In this document: piece after piece, positions 19,267 through 28,853 of the stretch | How positions within the stretch are numbered: the first letter of the stretch is position 1 | Layout: each line of letters opens with the position of its first letter | Source: Allosediminivita pacifica | GTDB lineage: Bacteria > Pseudomonadota > Alphaproteobacteria > Rhodobacterales > Rhodobacteraceae | Direction: 5' to 3' | DNA: 64,000 nucleotides | Assembly (NCBI RefSeq): GCF_003054175.1 | Contig: NZ_QBKN01000016.1 | Span: 52,215-116,214, forward strand | Notes under the pieces: generated by a model | The model's input: only the letters and a program-made list of their open reading frames with translations | What the model was told of the DNA's origin: nothing | The model's database searches: none | Translations under genes and position numbers: made by a program

Positions 19267-21504
19267 ATGGCCAGCATCGGCAAGATCGCCCGCCGCACCT
19301 TTCTGTTCGGGGCCGTCGCGGTGGCGGGCGGGGCCGCCTTCGGCGCCTGGTATGTCTCGCGCCCGCTGGCCAACCCGTTGCGGCCCGGCGCGGGCGAGAC
19401 GGCGATGAATGCCTTCGTGGTCATCGGCGAAGACGGCGTGACGCTGGTCGCGCCCCGGGCCGAGATGGGACAGGGCGTGCAGACGACCTGGGCCGCGCTT
19501 CTGGCCGAGGAGCTGGATGTTGCCTGGGAGGACGTGAGGGTGATCCACGGACCGCCCGCCACCGCCTATTACAACACGGTGCTCGGCAAGGAGGCCGTGG
19601 CGGGCAGCGGCTACGACACATCGGCGCTGGCGCATAATTTCGGCGAGCTTGTCGGCAAGGCGGGGCGCTTCTTCGATCTGCAGGTCACCGGCGGCTCGAC
19701 CTCGATGAAGGACGGCTACGAGCGTCTGCGGATCACGGGGGCGGCCACGCGCGAGGCGCTGAAGCAGGTCGCCGCGAGGCGGCTGGGGATCGCGGTGCCA
19801 CAGCTGACCACCGAAAACGGCCAGGTCATCGCTGCGGACGGGCGCGCCCTGCCCTATGCGGCGCTGGCGGCGGCGGCTGGCGGTATCGAGACGCCCGAGA
19901 TCGTCCTGCGGCCCCGGTCGGAGTGGAAATATCTCGGCACCAGCCTGCCGCGCATCGACATGGTCGCCAAGTGCACCGGGACGGCGGAGTTCGCCATCGA
20001 CGTGCGGCTGGAGGGCATGCGCTTCGCCGCCGTGCGCCGGGCGCCGCACCGGGGTGGCATGCACGATTTCGACAGCCGCGCCGCCGAGCGCATGCCGGGG
20101 GTCGAGAAGATCGTCGACCTCGGCGACGGGATTGCCGTGATCGCCACGAACACCTGGCTGGCGCAGCGGGCGGCCGACGCGGTCGAGATCCGCTGGCAGG
20201 GCGCCTCGGGGTATCCCTCGACCACGGAGGCGATGTTCGAGGCCATGGCCGAGGCCTTTGACGGCGAAGTGGATTCGACCCTGCGCGACGACGGGCAGAC
20301 CGACACGGTGAACGGCTATCTCGAGGTCAGTGCCGAGTACCGCGTGCCCTTCGTCGCCCATGCGCCGATGGAGCCGATGACGGCAGCCGCCCTGATCGAC
20401 GCGGAGGGTCTGAAGATCTGGGCCGGGTCGCAGGCACCGTTGTTCGCCGCGCGCGCCTGCGCCGAGGCAGCGGGCGTGTCCGACGACCGGGTGCAGTTCA
20501 CGACCACCTACATGGGCGGCGCGTTCGGACGACGCGGAGAGCTGGACTTTGCCGTGATCGCGACGCGCATCGCGCGCGCGGTGCCGGGCACGCCAGTGCA
20601 GGTGACCTGGTCGCGCGAGGAGGACATGACGCATGACTTCTACCGACCCGGGGCCATCGCGCGGCTCCGCGGCGGGATCGCCGGGGGAAAGGCCGTGATG
20701 TTCGACGCGCAGGTGAGCGCGCCTTCGGTCACGCGGCAGGTCATGCGGCGCTGGATGGGCACGGCGCCCTCGAGGCCCGACGGCATCATCGTCGAGGGGC
20801 TCGCCGATCAGCCCTACCGCATCCCGAACTACCGGGTGCGCGGCTACGCCGCCGATATCCAGCCGCCGCTCGGCTACTGGCGCTCGGTCGGGCACAGTCA
20901 CAACGGCTTCTTCCACGAGAGCTTCATCGACGAGATGGCGAATGCCGCGGGGGCCGATCCGCTGGACTTCCGCATGAGGCTCACGCGCGAGGAATGGGAG
21001 CCGGCATACGGCGTGCTGGAGGCGGTGCGCGAGATGTCGGACTGGGACGGCGCGCGGCCCGAGGGCACCGGGCGCGGCGTGGCTCTCTGCTATTCCTACG
21101 GCACACCGGTGGCGGTGGTGCTCGAGGTGGCCGACCGCGAGGGCCGCGTGGCGCTGACCCGGGCCTGGGTGGCGGCGGATCCTGGCGTGGCGCTCGATCC
21201 GCGCAACATCGAGGCGCAGCTGACCGGGGGTCTGGCTTTCGGCCTGTCGGCGGCCATCGGCGAGGAGATCACCTTTGCCCGCGGGATCGTGCAGCAAAGG
21301 AATTTTCCCGATTACGAACCGCTGCGGATCACCGCGATGCCGGAGGTCTCGGTGCGCCTACTGGAACGGCAGGCTCGGATCGGCGGGATCGGCGAGGTCG
21401 CTGTGCCGCCTGCGGCACCGGCGCTGGCCAACGCGCTCTTCGACCTCACGGGCGAGCGGCTGCGCACCCTGCCGCTGCGCCACAGGGTCGATTTCGTGAC
21501 CTGA
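19267..21504 (+). CDS. Molybdopterin-binding aldehyde oxidase/isoquinoline 1-oxidoreductase large subunit (IorB-like)
   Basis: A 745-residue molybdenum-cofactor subunit. The N-terminus (ARRTFLFGAVAVAGGAAFG) is a twin-arginine signal, so the enzyme is probably periplasmic. Cofactor-binding stretches include APRAEMGQGVQTTWA, YMGGAFGRRGELDF, GYWRSVGHSHNGFFHESF and the C-terminal ARIGGIGEVAVPPAAPALANALF, where the GxGE glutamate is catalytic in the family. Length matches IorB. No cytochrome c or XdhC-type maturation factor follows; the next gene converges 3 bases away. It likely oxidises an aldehyde or N-heterocycle; which one cannot be told. Confidence 0.85.
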   Translation: MASIGKIARRTFLFGAVAVAGGAAFGAWYVSRPLANPLRPGAGETAMNAFVVIGEDGVTLVAPRAEMGQGVQTTWAALLAEELDVAWEDVRVIHGPPATAYYNTVLGKEAVAGSGYDTSALAHNFGELVGKAGRFFDLQVTGGSTSMKDGYERLRITGAATREALKQVAARRLGIAVPQLTTENGQVIAADGRALPYAALAAAAGGIETPEIVLRPRSEWKYLGTSLPRIDMVAKCTGTAEFAIDVRLEGMRFAAVRRAPHRGGMHDFDSRAAERMPGVEKIVDLGDGIAVIATNTWLAQRAADAVEIRWQGASGYPSTTEAMFEAMAEAFDGEVDSTLRDDGQTDTVNGYLEVSAEYRVPFVAHAPMEPMTAAALIDAEGLKIWAGSQAPLFAARACAEAAGVSDDRVQFTTTYMGGAFGRRGELDFAVIATRIARAVPGTPVQVTWSREEDMTHDFYRPGAIARLRGGIAGGKAVMFDAQVSAPSVTRQVMRRWMGTAPSRPDGIIVEGLADQPYRIPNYRVRGYAADIQPPLGYWRSVGHSHNGFFHESFIDEMANAAGADPLDFRMRLTREEWEPAYGVLEAVREMSDWDGARPEGTGRGVALCYSYGTPVAVVLEVADREGRVALTRAWVAADPGVALDPRNIEAQLTGGLAFGLSAAIGEEITFARGIVQQRNFPDYEPLRITAMPEVSVRLLERQARIGGIGEVAVPPAAPALANALFDLTGERLRTLPLRHRVDFVT

Positions 21505-21507
21505 GGC

Positions 21508-22284
21508 TCAGGCGCTCTGTCGAACGGGCGCTGCCTTGTCGCGGGCCCAGGTGCGGCAGGCGGCACCGAAGGCCTCGAACAGCGGGCGCGAGACCGGGTC
21601 GCTCGCCGCGTCCCATTCCGGGTGCCACTGCACCGAAAGCGTGAAGCCAGGCGCACCTTCGACGTAGATCGCCTCGGGCGTGCCGTCGGGGGCGCGGCCG
21701 TCGATGACGATGCGCTTGCCTGCGTCCTTGATGCCCTGTCCGTGCAGCGTGTTGGTCATGACTTCGGGCGCCCCGAAGAGGCGGTGGAAGACCCCGCCCT
21801 CGGTGAGGGACACCTTGTGGCGCAGGGCGAACTTCTCTTCCAGCGTTCCGTCCGGGGGCATGCGGTGGTTCATGCTGCCCGGCAGGTCGCGGATTTCCGG
21901 GTAGAGCGTGCCGCCCATGGCGACGTTGACCTCCTGGAAGCCGCGGCAGATGCCGAAGACCGGCTGGCCGCGTTCGACGCAGGCGCGCACCAGCGGCAGG
22001 GCGATGGCGTCGCGGGCGCGGTCGTGGGCGCCGTGCGCCTCGGTCCAGGTCTCGCCGTATTCCTCGGGGTGCACGTTGGGCCGGCCGCCGGTCAGCAGGA
22101 AGCCGTCGCAGGATTCGAGCAGTTCATCCACCGAGACCAGCCGCGGATCGGCGGGCACCAGCAGCGGCAGGCAATCGGAGACCTGCGACACCGCCTCAGA
22201 GTTCATCGCGCCGCCCGCGTGGGCGGAATACTCCTCGTTGATGAGGTGATGGTTGCCGATGATACCGACGACGGGGCGGGTCAT
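21508..22284 (-). CDS. Gamma-glutamyl-gamma-aminobutyrate hydrolase family protein (PuuD-like)
   Basis: A 258-residue class I glutamine amidotransferase-fold hydrolase (peptidase C26). The nucleophile Cys113 sits in VFGICRGFQE and the catalytic His221/Glu223 in VQWHPEWDA; LLTGGRPNVHPEEY is the substrate-binding loop typical of PuuD. PuuD cleaves gamma-glutamyl-GABA in putrescine breakdown. No puuABC genes lie nearby, so the true substrate may be another gamma-glutamyl compound. It converges on the iorB-like gene with only 3 bases between stops. Confidence 0.85.
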   Translation of the reverse strand: MTRPVVGIIGNHHLINEEYSAHAGGAMNSEAVSQVSDCLPLLVPADPRLVSVDELLESCDGFLLTGGRPNVHPEEYGETWTEAHGAHDRARDAIALPLVRACVERGQPVFGICRGFQEVNVAMGGTLYPEIRDLPGSMNHRMPPDGTLEEKFALRHKVSLTEGGVFHRLFGAPEVMTNTLHGQGIKDAGKRIVIDGRAPDGTPEAIYVEGAPGFTLSVQWHPEWDAASDPVSRPLFEAFGAACRTWARDKAAPVRQSA

Positions 22285-22400
22285 GGGGTCTGCTCCTGTT
22301 CTTCGAGACCCAATCTAGGACAGAACGCTGCGCGGAAAAAGGTGGACGGGCGCGCAGTGTACCTGCGCGGGGCCACAGGCGCCCGATTCGAGGGCAGAAA

Positions 22401-22826
22401 TCAGGCCAGAGCGGTCAAGCCGGCCGCCGCGATGCCGGCCTCGGCAGCCGCCGCGTCGTGGTCGGAGGTGTCACCGGTCACGCCGACGGCGCCGATCGTG
22501 ACCCCCTGCCCGTCCTGCACCAGCACGCCACCGGGGACCGGGATCAGCTGGCCGCCGAAGGCGCCGTTGGCCGCGCCCATGAAATAGGCCTGCGACTCGG
22601 CCCGGGCCATCTGGGCGGAGCCGGGCATGCCGAGCATGACCGCGCCGTAGGCCTTGCCGTGGGCGATCTGGAAGCGGCCGGGGCTCGCGCCATCCTCGCG
22701 CTCGAAGGCGAGGATGTTGCCGCCGGCGTCCAGGACGACCACCGAGAGGGGCTTCAGCTCGAGCGAGCGGCCCTTGGCGCGGGTCTCGGCGATGATGGTG
22801 CGGGCGGTTTCGAGGGTCAGGGTCAT
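22401..22826 (-). CDS. GlcG/HbpS family heme-binding-type protein
   Basis: A 141-residue single-domain protein (SVVVLDAGGNILAFEREDGASPG, KAYGAVMLGM, GGVLVQDGQGVTIGAVGVTGDTSDHD, AAAEAGIAA) of the GlcG/HbpS fold. HbpS of Streptomyces binds heme; GlcG sits with malate synthase G in the E. coli glycolate operon, and here malate synthase G is the next gene upstream on the same strand (337-base gap). A role linked to glycolate/glyoxylate use is therefore suggested but not proven. A 90-bp repeat lies in front of the gene. Confidence 0.8.
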   Translation of the reverse strand: MTLTLETARTIIAETRAKGRSLELKPLSVVVLDAGGNILAFEREDGASPGRFQIAHGKAYGAVMLGMPGSAQMARAESQAYFMGAANGAFGGQLIPVPGGVLVQDGQGVTIGAVGVTGDTSDHDAAAAEAGIAAAGLTALA

Positions 22827-22876
22827 GGGGCTGTCAGCTCCTTGTTTGGTGTGGCGATCAATCGGGCGTTCGGGGT

Positions 22877-22966
22877 GTCCCGGGCCGGGACGCTTTCCGG
22901 GGTCTTTCGGATCAATGGCTTAGCCGGTTGCGTTAACCAAAATTTCAGGATGTCCCGCGTCGGGCG
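22877..22966. repeat. 90-bp palindrome-flanked repeat, copy B
   Basis: GTCCCGGGCCGGGAC (22877-22891) and a decayed partner GTCCCGCGTCGGGCG (22952-22966) flank TTAG-N9-TTAACC (from 22920). Spacing of all landmarks equals copy A at 13511-13600, and both copies are preceded by TCGGGGT. It stands 50 bases upstream of the GlcG/HbpS-like gene. Confidence 0.7.
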
Positions 22967-23047
22967 GCAGGGTCCGCGGCGCCGCACCACGCTCAAACCC
23001 GGGTGCCAGCGCGCGCCATGCGCCAGGAGGTCAGCGCGGACCCTGCG

Positions 23048-23074
23048 TTTCTTCTCGCCCCAAATACCTTGGGG
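23048..23074 (-). repeat. 27-nt dispersed repeat, copy 3
   Basis: On the reverse strand CCCCAAGGTATTTGGGG is followed by CGAGAAGAAA. It follows the pattern of the copies at 4712, 13643 and 39853, and lies 90 bases beyond the glcB stop, beside the 90-bp repeat. Confidence 0.5.
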
Positions 23075-23134
23075 GGCGGCCCGCAGGGCCGCGGGGCAAA
23101 GCCCCAGAGGCGCGCGCGCAGCGCGCGCCCCCAG

Positions 23135-23157
23135 GCGCCCCGCCAAAGGCGGGGCGC
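23135..23157 (-). terminator. Hairpin after glcB
   Basis: GCGCCCCGCC (23135-23144) pairs perfectly with GGCGGGGCGC (23148-23157), seven bases past the glcB stop. No T-run follows on the reverse strand, so it may be a terminator or a 3'-end stabiliser. The rest of 22827-23163 holds the two repeats above and GC-rich sequence. Confidence 0.5.
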
Positions 23158-23163
23158 AAGACC

Positions 23164-25311
23164 TCAACCCTGCGCCTTGAGTTCCAGGCGACGGGCGTGA
23201 AGCACCGGCTCGGTGTAGCCGGCGGGTTGTTCGCGGCCCTTGAAGACAAGGTCGCAGGCCCCCTTGAAGGCCACCGTGTCGAAGCCCGGCGCCATGGGAC
23301 GGTAGGAGGGATCGCCTTCGTTCTGGCGGTCCACCACCTCGGCCATGCGCTTCATCGTGGCCATGACCTCGTCCTCCGAGACCACGCCGTGGTGCAGCCA
23401 GTTGGCGAGATGCTGCGAGGAAATGCGGCAGGTGGCGCGGTCTTCCATGAGGCCCACGTCGTGGATGTCGGGCACCTTGGAGCAGCCCACGCCCTGGTCG
23501 ACCCAGCGCACCACGTAGCCGAGGATGCCTTGCGCGTTGTTCTCGATCTCCTCGCGGATCTCGTCCTCGGGCCAGTTGGTGCCCTCGGCCACCGGCACGG
23601 TCAGAAGGTCCTCGAGTGAGGCGCGCGGACCGCCCGCGGCGATCTCGGCCTGGCGTTCGAGCACGTCGACCTCGTGGTAGTGCAGCGCGTGCAGGGTGGC
23701 GGCGGTGGGCGACGGAACCCAGGCGCAGTTGGCGCCCGCCTTGGGGTGGCCAATCTTGGCCTTGAGCATGTCGGCCATGAGATCGGGCATGGCCCACATG
23801 CCCTTGCCGATCTGGGCCTTGCCGCGCAGCCCGCAGGCGAGGCCGATGTCGACGTTGCGATCCTCGTAGGCGGAAATCCAGGCGGTGCCCTTCATGGTGC
23901 CCTTGCGGACCATGGGACCGGCTTCCATGGCAGTGTGCATCTCGTCGCCGGTGCGGTCGAGGAAGCCGGTGTTGATGAAGGCCACGCGGTGCTTCGCGGC
24001 GCGGATGCACTCCTTGAGGTTGGCCGAGGTGCGGCGTTCCTCGTCCATGATGCCGAGCTTCACGGTGTACTTCGGCAGGCCGAGTGCCTCTTCCACGAAG
24101 GAGAAGATCTCGTCCGCGAAGGCCACTTCGGCGGGGCCGTGCATCTTGGGCTTCACCACATAGACCGAGCCCTCGGTCGAGTTGCGCGGGCCTTGGGTCT
24201 TCTTCAGGTCGTGGATGGCGCAGAGGGTCGTGACCATCGCGTCCATGAGGCCCTCGTAGATCTCGGAGCCGTCCTTGAGCAGGATCGCCGGGTTGGTCAT
24301 CAGGTGGCCGACGTTGCGCACCAGCATGAGCGAGCGGCCCTTGAGCGTGACCTCGCCCCCATCCGGCGCGGTGCAGACCCGGTCGGGGTTGAGCGCGCGG
24401 GTGACGGTCTTGCCGCCCTTCTCGAAGCGCTCCTGCAGGTCGCCCTTCATGAGGCCGAGCCAGTTGGTGTAGGCGAGCGTCTTGTCCTCGCCATCGACGC
24501 AGGCGACGGAGTCCTCGCAGTCCATGATGGCTGAGACGGCCGCTTCCATCAGCACGTCGGCGAGACCCGCCGGGTCGTCCTTGCCGATGAAGTGTTCGCG
24601 GTCGATGACCAGCTCGACGTGCAGGCCGTTGTTGGTCAGCACCACGGCCTCGGGGTCGGTGCGGTCGCCGCGATAGCCGACGAACTGCTCGGGCTTTTCA
24701 AGCGGATGGCCGTCGACCTTGAGGGTATCGCCATCGACGACGAAGCGCGTGGCCTGTCCGAAGCTGCCGCCCGAGACCGGGAAGGTGGCGTCGAGGAAGG
24801 CCTTGGCGGCCTTGACCACCTCCTGCCCGCGCGCGGTGTCGAAACCGCCCGAGGGCGCCGGCGCACCGAGCGCATCGGTCCCGTAGAAGGCGTCGTAAAG
24901 GCTGCCCCAGCGGGCATTGGCGGCGTTGAGCGCGTAGCGCGCGTTGGTGATCGGCACCACGAGCTGCGGCCCCGGGGTGGTGGCGAACTCGGGGTCGGTG
25001 TTCATCGTCTCGATCTGGAAATCCTCGCCCTCGGGGACGAGGTAGCCCAGTTCGGAGAGGAAGCCCTTGTAGGCCTCCATGTCGGTGATCTTGCCGGGGT
25101 GCGCCTTGTGCCAGGCGTCGAGTTCGGACTGCATGCGGTCGCGCGTCGCCAGCAGTTCGGCATTGCGGGGGCCGAAGTCGTGGGCGAGCGTGGAGAGCGC
25201 CTGCCAGAAGGTCTCGGCACTGATGTTCGTGCCCGGAAGGGCCTTGTCCTCGATGAAGTCGGCCAGGATCGGGTCGACGGAAAGGTCGCTTCGGGTAACG
25301 CGGGTGCTCAT
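23164..25311 (-). CDS. glcB: Malate synthase G
   Basis: A 715-residue single-chain malate synthase that condenses glyoxylate with acetyl-CoA. Length and sequence fit isoform [108 protein letters not shown] and the C-terminal [20 protein letters not shown] start at the ATG at 25309-25311 with GGAG eight bases upstream; a TTG six codons earlier extends the frame. The downstream GlcG-like gene supports a glycolate/glyoxylate context. A perfect 16-bp palindrome lies 48 bases upstream. Confidence 0.95.
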   Translation of the reverse strand: MSTRVTRSDLSVDPILADFIEDKALPGTNISAETFWQALSTLAHDFGPRNAELLATRDRMQSELDAWHKAHPGKITDMEAYKGFLSELGYLVPEGEDFQIETMNTDPEFATTPGPQLVVPITNARYALNAANARWGSLYDAFYGTDALGAPAPSGGFDTARGQEVVKAAKAFLDATFPVSGGSFGQATRFVVDGDTLKVDGHPLEKPEQFVGYRGDRTDPEAVVLTNNGLHVELVIDREHFIGKDDPAGLADVLMEAAVSAIMDCEDSVACVDGEDKTLAYTNWLGLMKGDLQERFEKGGKTVTRALNPDRVCTAPDGGEVTLKGRSLMLVRNVGHLMTNPAILLKDGSEIYEGLMDAMVTTLCAIHDLKKTQGPRNSTEGSVYVVKPKMHGPAEVAFADEIFSFVEEALGLPKYTVKLGIMDEERRTSANLKECIRAAKHRVAFINTGFLDRTGDEMHTAMEAGPMVRKGTMKGTAWISAYEDRNVDIGLACGLRGKAQIGKGMWAMPDLMADMLKAKIGHPKAGANCAWVPSPTAATLHALHYHEVDVLERQAEIAAGGPRASLEDLLTVPVAEGTNWPEDEIREEIENNAQGILGYVVRWVDQGVGCSKVPDIHDVGLMEDRATCRISSQHLANWLHHGVVSEDEVMATMKRMAEVVDRQNEGDPSYRPMAPGFDTVAFKGACDLVFKGREQPAGYTEPVLHARRLELKAQG

Positions 25312-25358
25312 ATGGACGACTCCGGACAAGTTTATCGGTTGGGCACAGGTCTAGGCAA

Positions 25359-25374
25359 GTTTCCGATCGGAAAC
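25359..25374. promoter_or_regulatory. Perfect 16-bp palindrome upstream of glcB, candidate operator
   Basis: GTTTCCGATCGGAAAC is fully self-complementary and lies between glcB and the Atm1-type exporter gene, 48 bases before the glcB start. Position and symmetry suit a dimeric repressor or activator site. The cognate regulator is not in the window. Confidence 0.5.
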
Positions 25375-25428
25375 AAGTGTGGTCATATTACTTTACCAAT
25401 TCAGGCCAAGCCCGTCACCCTGCCCGCC

Positions 25429-27237
25429 TCAGGCGGCCACGGCCTCGGCCTGCTGGCGGGTCCATAGCGCGGCGTAGCGGCCGCCGCGGCCGAGCAACCC
25501 GTCGTGGGTGCCTTCCTCGACCACCTCGCCGTCCTGCAGGACGACGATGCGGTCGGCGTCGGCGATGGTCGAGAGCCGGTGCGCGATGGTGATGACCGTG
25601 CGCCCCTGCCCTGCGCGGCGGAGGGCTTCCTGGATCTCGGCCTCGGTTTCGCTGTCGAGCGCGCTGGTGGCCTCGTCGAGCAGCAGAATCGGCGGGTCCT
25701 TGAGCAGCGTGCGGGCGATGCCGACGCGCTGCTTTTCCCCGCCCGAGAGCTTGAGGCCCCGCTCGCCCACCTGCGTGTCGTAGCCTTGTGGCAGCCCCGC
25801 GATGAAATCGTGGATCTGCGCGGCGCGGGCGGCTTCTTCGATGTCGTGCTGGGTGGCGCCCTCGCGACCGTAGGCGATGTTGTAGCGGATGGTGTCGTTG
25901 AAGAGCACCGTGTCCTGCGGGACGACGCCGATGGCGGCGTGCAGGCTGTCCTGGGTCACGTCGCGGATGTCCTGTCCGTCGATGCGGATCGCGCCGCCGG
26001 AGACGTCGTAGAAGCGAAAGAGCAGCCGGCCGATGGTGCTTTTGCCCGAGCCGGTGGGACCGACGAGGGCCAGCGTCTCGCCCGCGCCGACAGCAAGCGA
26101 GACGCCCTTGAGGATCTGGCGGTCGGGGTCGTAGCCGAAGCGTATTTCGTCGAGGGAGACTTCGCCGCGGGTGACCCGAAGGGCGGTGGCGCCGGGCTTG
26201 TCGGAGACGTCGAGCGGCTGTTCGAGCAGGTCGAACATCTCGCCCATGTCGACGAGCGCCTGCCGGATCTCGCGGTAGACGGTGCCGAGGAAGTTCAGCG
26301 GCATGGTGATCTGGATCATGTAGGCGTTGACCATGACGAAATCGCCGACGGTCATGGCACCCGACTGCACGCCCATGGCGGCCATGGTCATGACGATCAC
26401 CAACCCGGTGGTGATGATGAGCTGCTGGCCGAAGTTCAGCAGCGCGAGCGAGGTGGCGGTGCGTACCGCGGCGGCCTCGTAGCCCTTCATGGCGCCATCG
26501 TAGCGGAGGGCCTCGCGCCGTTCGGCGCCGAAATACTTGACCGTCTCGAAGTTGAGGAGGCTGTCGATGGCCTTCTGGTTGGCGTCGGTGTCCTGGCGGT
26601 TCATCTCGCGCCGCAGCTTCACCCGCCATTCCGTGACCTTGAAGGTATAGGCGACGTAGATGCCGACGGTGCCCGCGACGACGACGAGGTACCAGATGTC
26701 GAAGGCTAGCGCGAGGATCACGCCGATGATCGTCAGTTCGAGGATCAGCGGGCCGATGGAAAAGAGCAGGAAGCGCAGGAGGAATTCGACCCCCTTCACG
26801 CCGCGCTCGATGATGCGGCTGAGCCCGCCGGTCTTGCGGGTCAGGTGGTAGCGCAGCGAGAGGCGGTGGATGTGGGTGAAGGTTTCGAGCGCGATGGTGC
26901 GCAACGCCCGCTGGCCGACGCGGGCGAAGACGGCGTCGCGCAGCTGCTGAAAGCCCCCCGACATGAGCCGCGACAGGCCATAGGCCACGGTGAGGCCCAC
27001 GGCCCCTAGCAGGAGGTCCGATGCCTCCCCCGAGAGGGTGTCGACGGCGTACTTGTAGAGCAGAGGCGTCAGCGCGGCGATGAGCTTGGCAAGGCCGAGG
27101 AACGCAAGCGCGATCACCACGCGACGCTTTACCCAGGTCTGGCCTTCGGGCCAGAGATAGGGGCCGACCTTTCGGATCGTCCGGAGGCCCGAGCGGCGTT
27201 CCTGCTCGGCGGAGGGATCAGCGAAGTCGGGCGGCAT
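25429..27237 (-). CDS. Atm1-type heavy-metal/glutathione ABC exporter
   Basis: A 602-residue half-transporter with an N-terminal six-helix membrane domain and a C-terminal ATPase: Walker A GPTGSGKST, ABC signature LSGGEKQR, Walker B ILLLDEATSALD and the AHRLSTI switch histidine. The membrane part carries TRKTGGLSRIIERGVKG and DSLLNFETVKYFGAERRE, which are characteristic of mitochondrial Atm1/bacterial AtmA exporters that move glutathione-bound metal or persulfide species. ATG 27235-27237 was preferred over an in-frame GTG two codons upstream; neither has a strong ribosome site. Confidence 0.9.
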   Translation of the reverse strand: MPPDFADPSAEQERRSGLRTIRKVGPYLWPEGQTWVKRRVVIALAFLGLAKLIAALTPLLYKYAVDTLSGEASDLLLGAVGLTVAYGLSRLMSGGFQQLRDAVFARVGQRALRTIALETFTHIHRLSLRYHLTRKTGGLSRIIERGVKGVEFLLRFLLFSIGPLILELTIIGVILALAFDIWYLVVVAGTVGIYVAYTFKVTEWRVKLRREMNRQDTDANQKAIDSLLNFETVKYFGAERREALRYDGAMKGYEAAAVRTATSLALLNFGQQLIITTGLVIVMTMAAMGVQSGAMTVGDFVMVNAYMIQITMPLNFLGTVYREIRQALVDMGEMFDLLEQPLDVSDKPGATALRVTRGEVSLDEIRFGYDPDRQILKGVSLAVGAGETLALVGPTGSGKSTIGRLLFRFYDVSGGAIRIDGQDIRDVTQDSLHAAIGVVPQDTVLFNDTIRYNIAYGREGATQHDIEEAARAAQIHDFIAGLPQGYDTQVGERGLKLSGGEKQRVGIARTLLKDPPILLLDEATSALDSETEAEIQEALRRAGQGRTVITIAHRLSTIADADRIVVLQDGEVVEEGTHDGLLGRGGRYAALWTRQQAEAVAA

Positions 27238-27371
27238 GGGCACAGGTCATCAAATGCATCCCCGCCAGATAGGCGCAGACGCGGCCCTTGGCCAGTACCG
27301 GACTGCACGGAGGTCGGCGGCGTGTCTCGCGAGACCGCTCCGAAGGGTGGTCTTCGGCACCCTTTTCCGGG

Positions 27372-28637
27372 TCAGGCCTTCGCCTCTTCCTCGCGTTCGG
27401 CCTCGGCATTATCGGCGGCCCAGGCCCCCGCCGCCTCGACCGCGACGGCGGAACTCGAGGGCAGGACGTTGAGGTAGCTTTCGGTCTCGTCGACCGGGGG
27501 TGCGGCCCGCTGCGTCATCCGGTAGAGGGCATAGAGCGCGATTGCCGCGAACGTGCCCCCGAGGAAGACCCAGAAGCCGTAGGGCCCGAGCCCCTCCATC
27601 GCCCAGCCGGTGGCGAGCGGTCCCGCGATCGCGCCCAGCCCGAAGGTGAAGACGAGCCCGCCGGAGGCCGCGGGCATGTCCTCGGCCGAGAGCGCGTCGT
27701 TGGTGAAGGCCAGCAGCAGCGCGTAGAGCGGCGTCGTGACGCCGCCCGCGACAAAGGCCGCGGCCATGAGGGCCCAGAGGCTGCCCCCTGTCATCCATCC
27801 CACGACGCAGGCCCCTGCCCCGAGCGCCGCCGATCCGAAGATCAGCCGGCGACGGTCCATCTGGTCCGAAAGCCAGCCGATCGGGTATTGCAGCACCAGC
27901 GCACCGGCGAAGAGCATGGCGACGAAAAGCGCGATCTGGCTGGCGGTGAGGCCGATCTGCGTTCCGAAGACCGCCCCCATGCCCGATTGCGTGGCGTAGA
28001 CGCTGCCGAGCAGGAAGATCCCCACGGTGCCGAGCGGCGAGCCGCGGAAGAGCGCGGCAAGCGCCATGGGCCGGGCGACCTCGACCGTGGGCACGGGCGT
28101 GATCGACAGAAGGATCGGCGCGAAGGACACCGAGACGAGGATCGAGGCACCGATGAAGAGTACCGAGGTCGCCGCGTCGCCCAGCGTGAGCAGGCCCTGC
28201 GCGCCGATGATCCCCAGCGTCTGCGCGATCATGTAGGCCGAGAGGATCTTACCGCGGGTCTCGTTCGTGGCGGAGTGATTCAGCCAGCTTTCGGCGGTGA
28301 CGTAGACGCCCGACATGCAAAAACCCACGAGCACGCGCAGCAGTGTCCAGGCCCAGGGTTCGGCCACCAGCGGGAAGGCGATGAGCCCCGCCGACATGAA
28401 GCTGCCGAGGGCGGCGAAGACACGGACGTGCCCGACGCGCCGGATCAGCAGCGGCGAGACGCGGGCGCCCGAGAGGAAGCCGATGAAGTAGCCCGAGGTG
28501 ACCACGGCGAGCTCGGCCGAGGAGAAGCCCTCGATCCCGCCGCGCAGGCCGATCAGGGTGAAATGCATGCCGTTGCCCAGCATGATGAGAACGATGCCGA
28601 GCAGCAGCGCCCAGACGCCGGTCAGAACATGGATCAT
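27372..28637 (-). CDS. MFS transporter (YcaD-like)
   Basis: A 421-residue polytopic carrier with about twelve hydrophobic segments. The N-terminal half reads GNGMHFTLIGLRGG, GYFIGFLSGARVSPLLIRRVGHVR and VLVGFCMSGVYVTAESWLNHSA, and the central loop QYPIGWLSDQMDRRRLI is the MFS-type cytoplasmic motif. This pattern belongs to the YcaD-type group, for which no substrate is established. The start ATG 28635-28637 is chosen because the first helix follows at once; a GTG five codons upstream is possible. It lies downstream of the LysM gene on the same strand. Confidence 0.75.
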   Translation of the reverse strand: MIHVLTGVWALLLGIVLIMLGNGMHFTLIGLRGGIEGFSSAELAVVTSGYFIGFLSGARVSPLLIRRVGHVRVFAALGSFMSAGLIAFPLVAEPWAWTLLRVLVGFCMSGVYVTAESWLNHSATNETRGKILSAYMIAQTLGIIGAQGLLTLGDAATSVLFIGASILVSVSFAPILLSITPVPTVEVARPMALAALFRGSPLGTVGIFLLGSVYATQSGMGAVFGTQIGLTASQIALFVAMLFAGALVLQYPIGWLSDQMDRRRLIFGSAALGAGACVVGWMTGGSLWALMAAAFVAGGVTTPLYALLLAFTNDALSAEDMPAASGGLVFTFGLGAIAGPLATGWAMEGLGPYGFWVFLGGTFAAIALYALYRMTQRAAPPVDETESYLNVLPSSSAVAVEAAGAWAADNAEAEREEEAKA

Positions 28638-28793
28638 GATGCGCGCTTTCACCGGATGGGGTCCCGGGCCAGCCTTTGCGCATGCGCGTCGGATTTGCGC
28701 GCGCGCCTGCGGCATTTGCCCCCGGCTTTGCGACGCGCGGCCGAGGTATCTGGCCGTTGGGTCTTTGGCGAATGTCGCTGCCCCCTCACCCTG

Positions 28794-28817
28794 CCCCTCT
28801 CGCCGAGCGGAGAGGGG
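28794..28817. repeat. GC-rich hairpin of the CCCCTCTCGCC type
   Basis: CCCCTCT (28794-28800) pairs with AGAGGGG (28811-28817) in the gap between the LysM and MFS genes, within a context (CCCTCACCCTGCCCCTCTCGCC) that resembles a short intergenic repeat common in GC-rich proteobacteria. Confidence 0.45.
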
Positions 28818-28853
28818 AAGCGTTGCGCGGGCGGCGAGGTGGGGTCCTGCGAC

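Noticed and set aside
18766..21297. 843-codon open frame opposite the iorAB-like genes
   Set aside because: Antisense shadow; Arg/His/Gly-rich without any recognisable domain.
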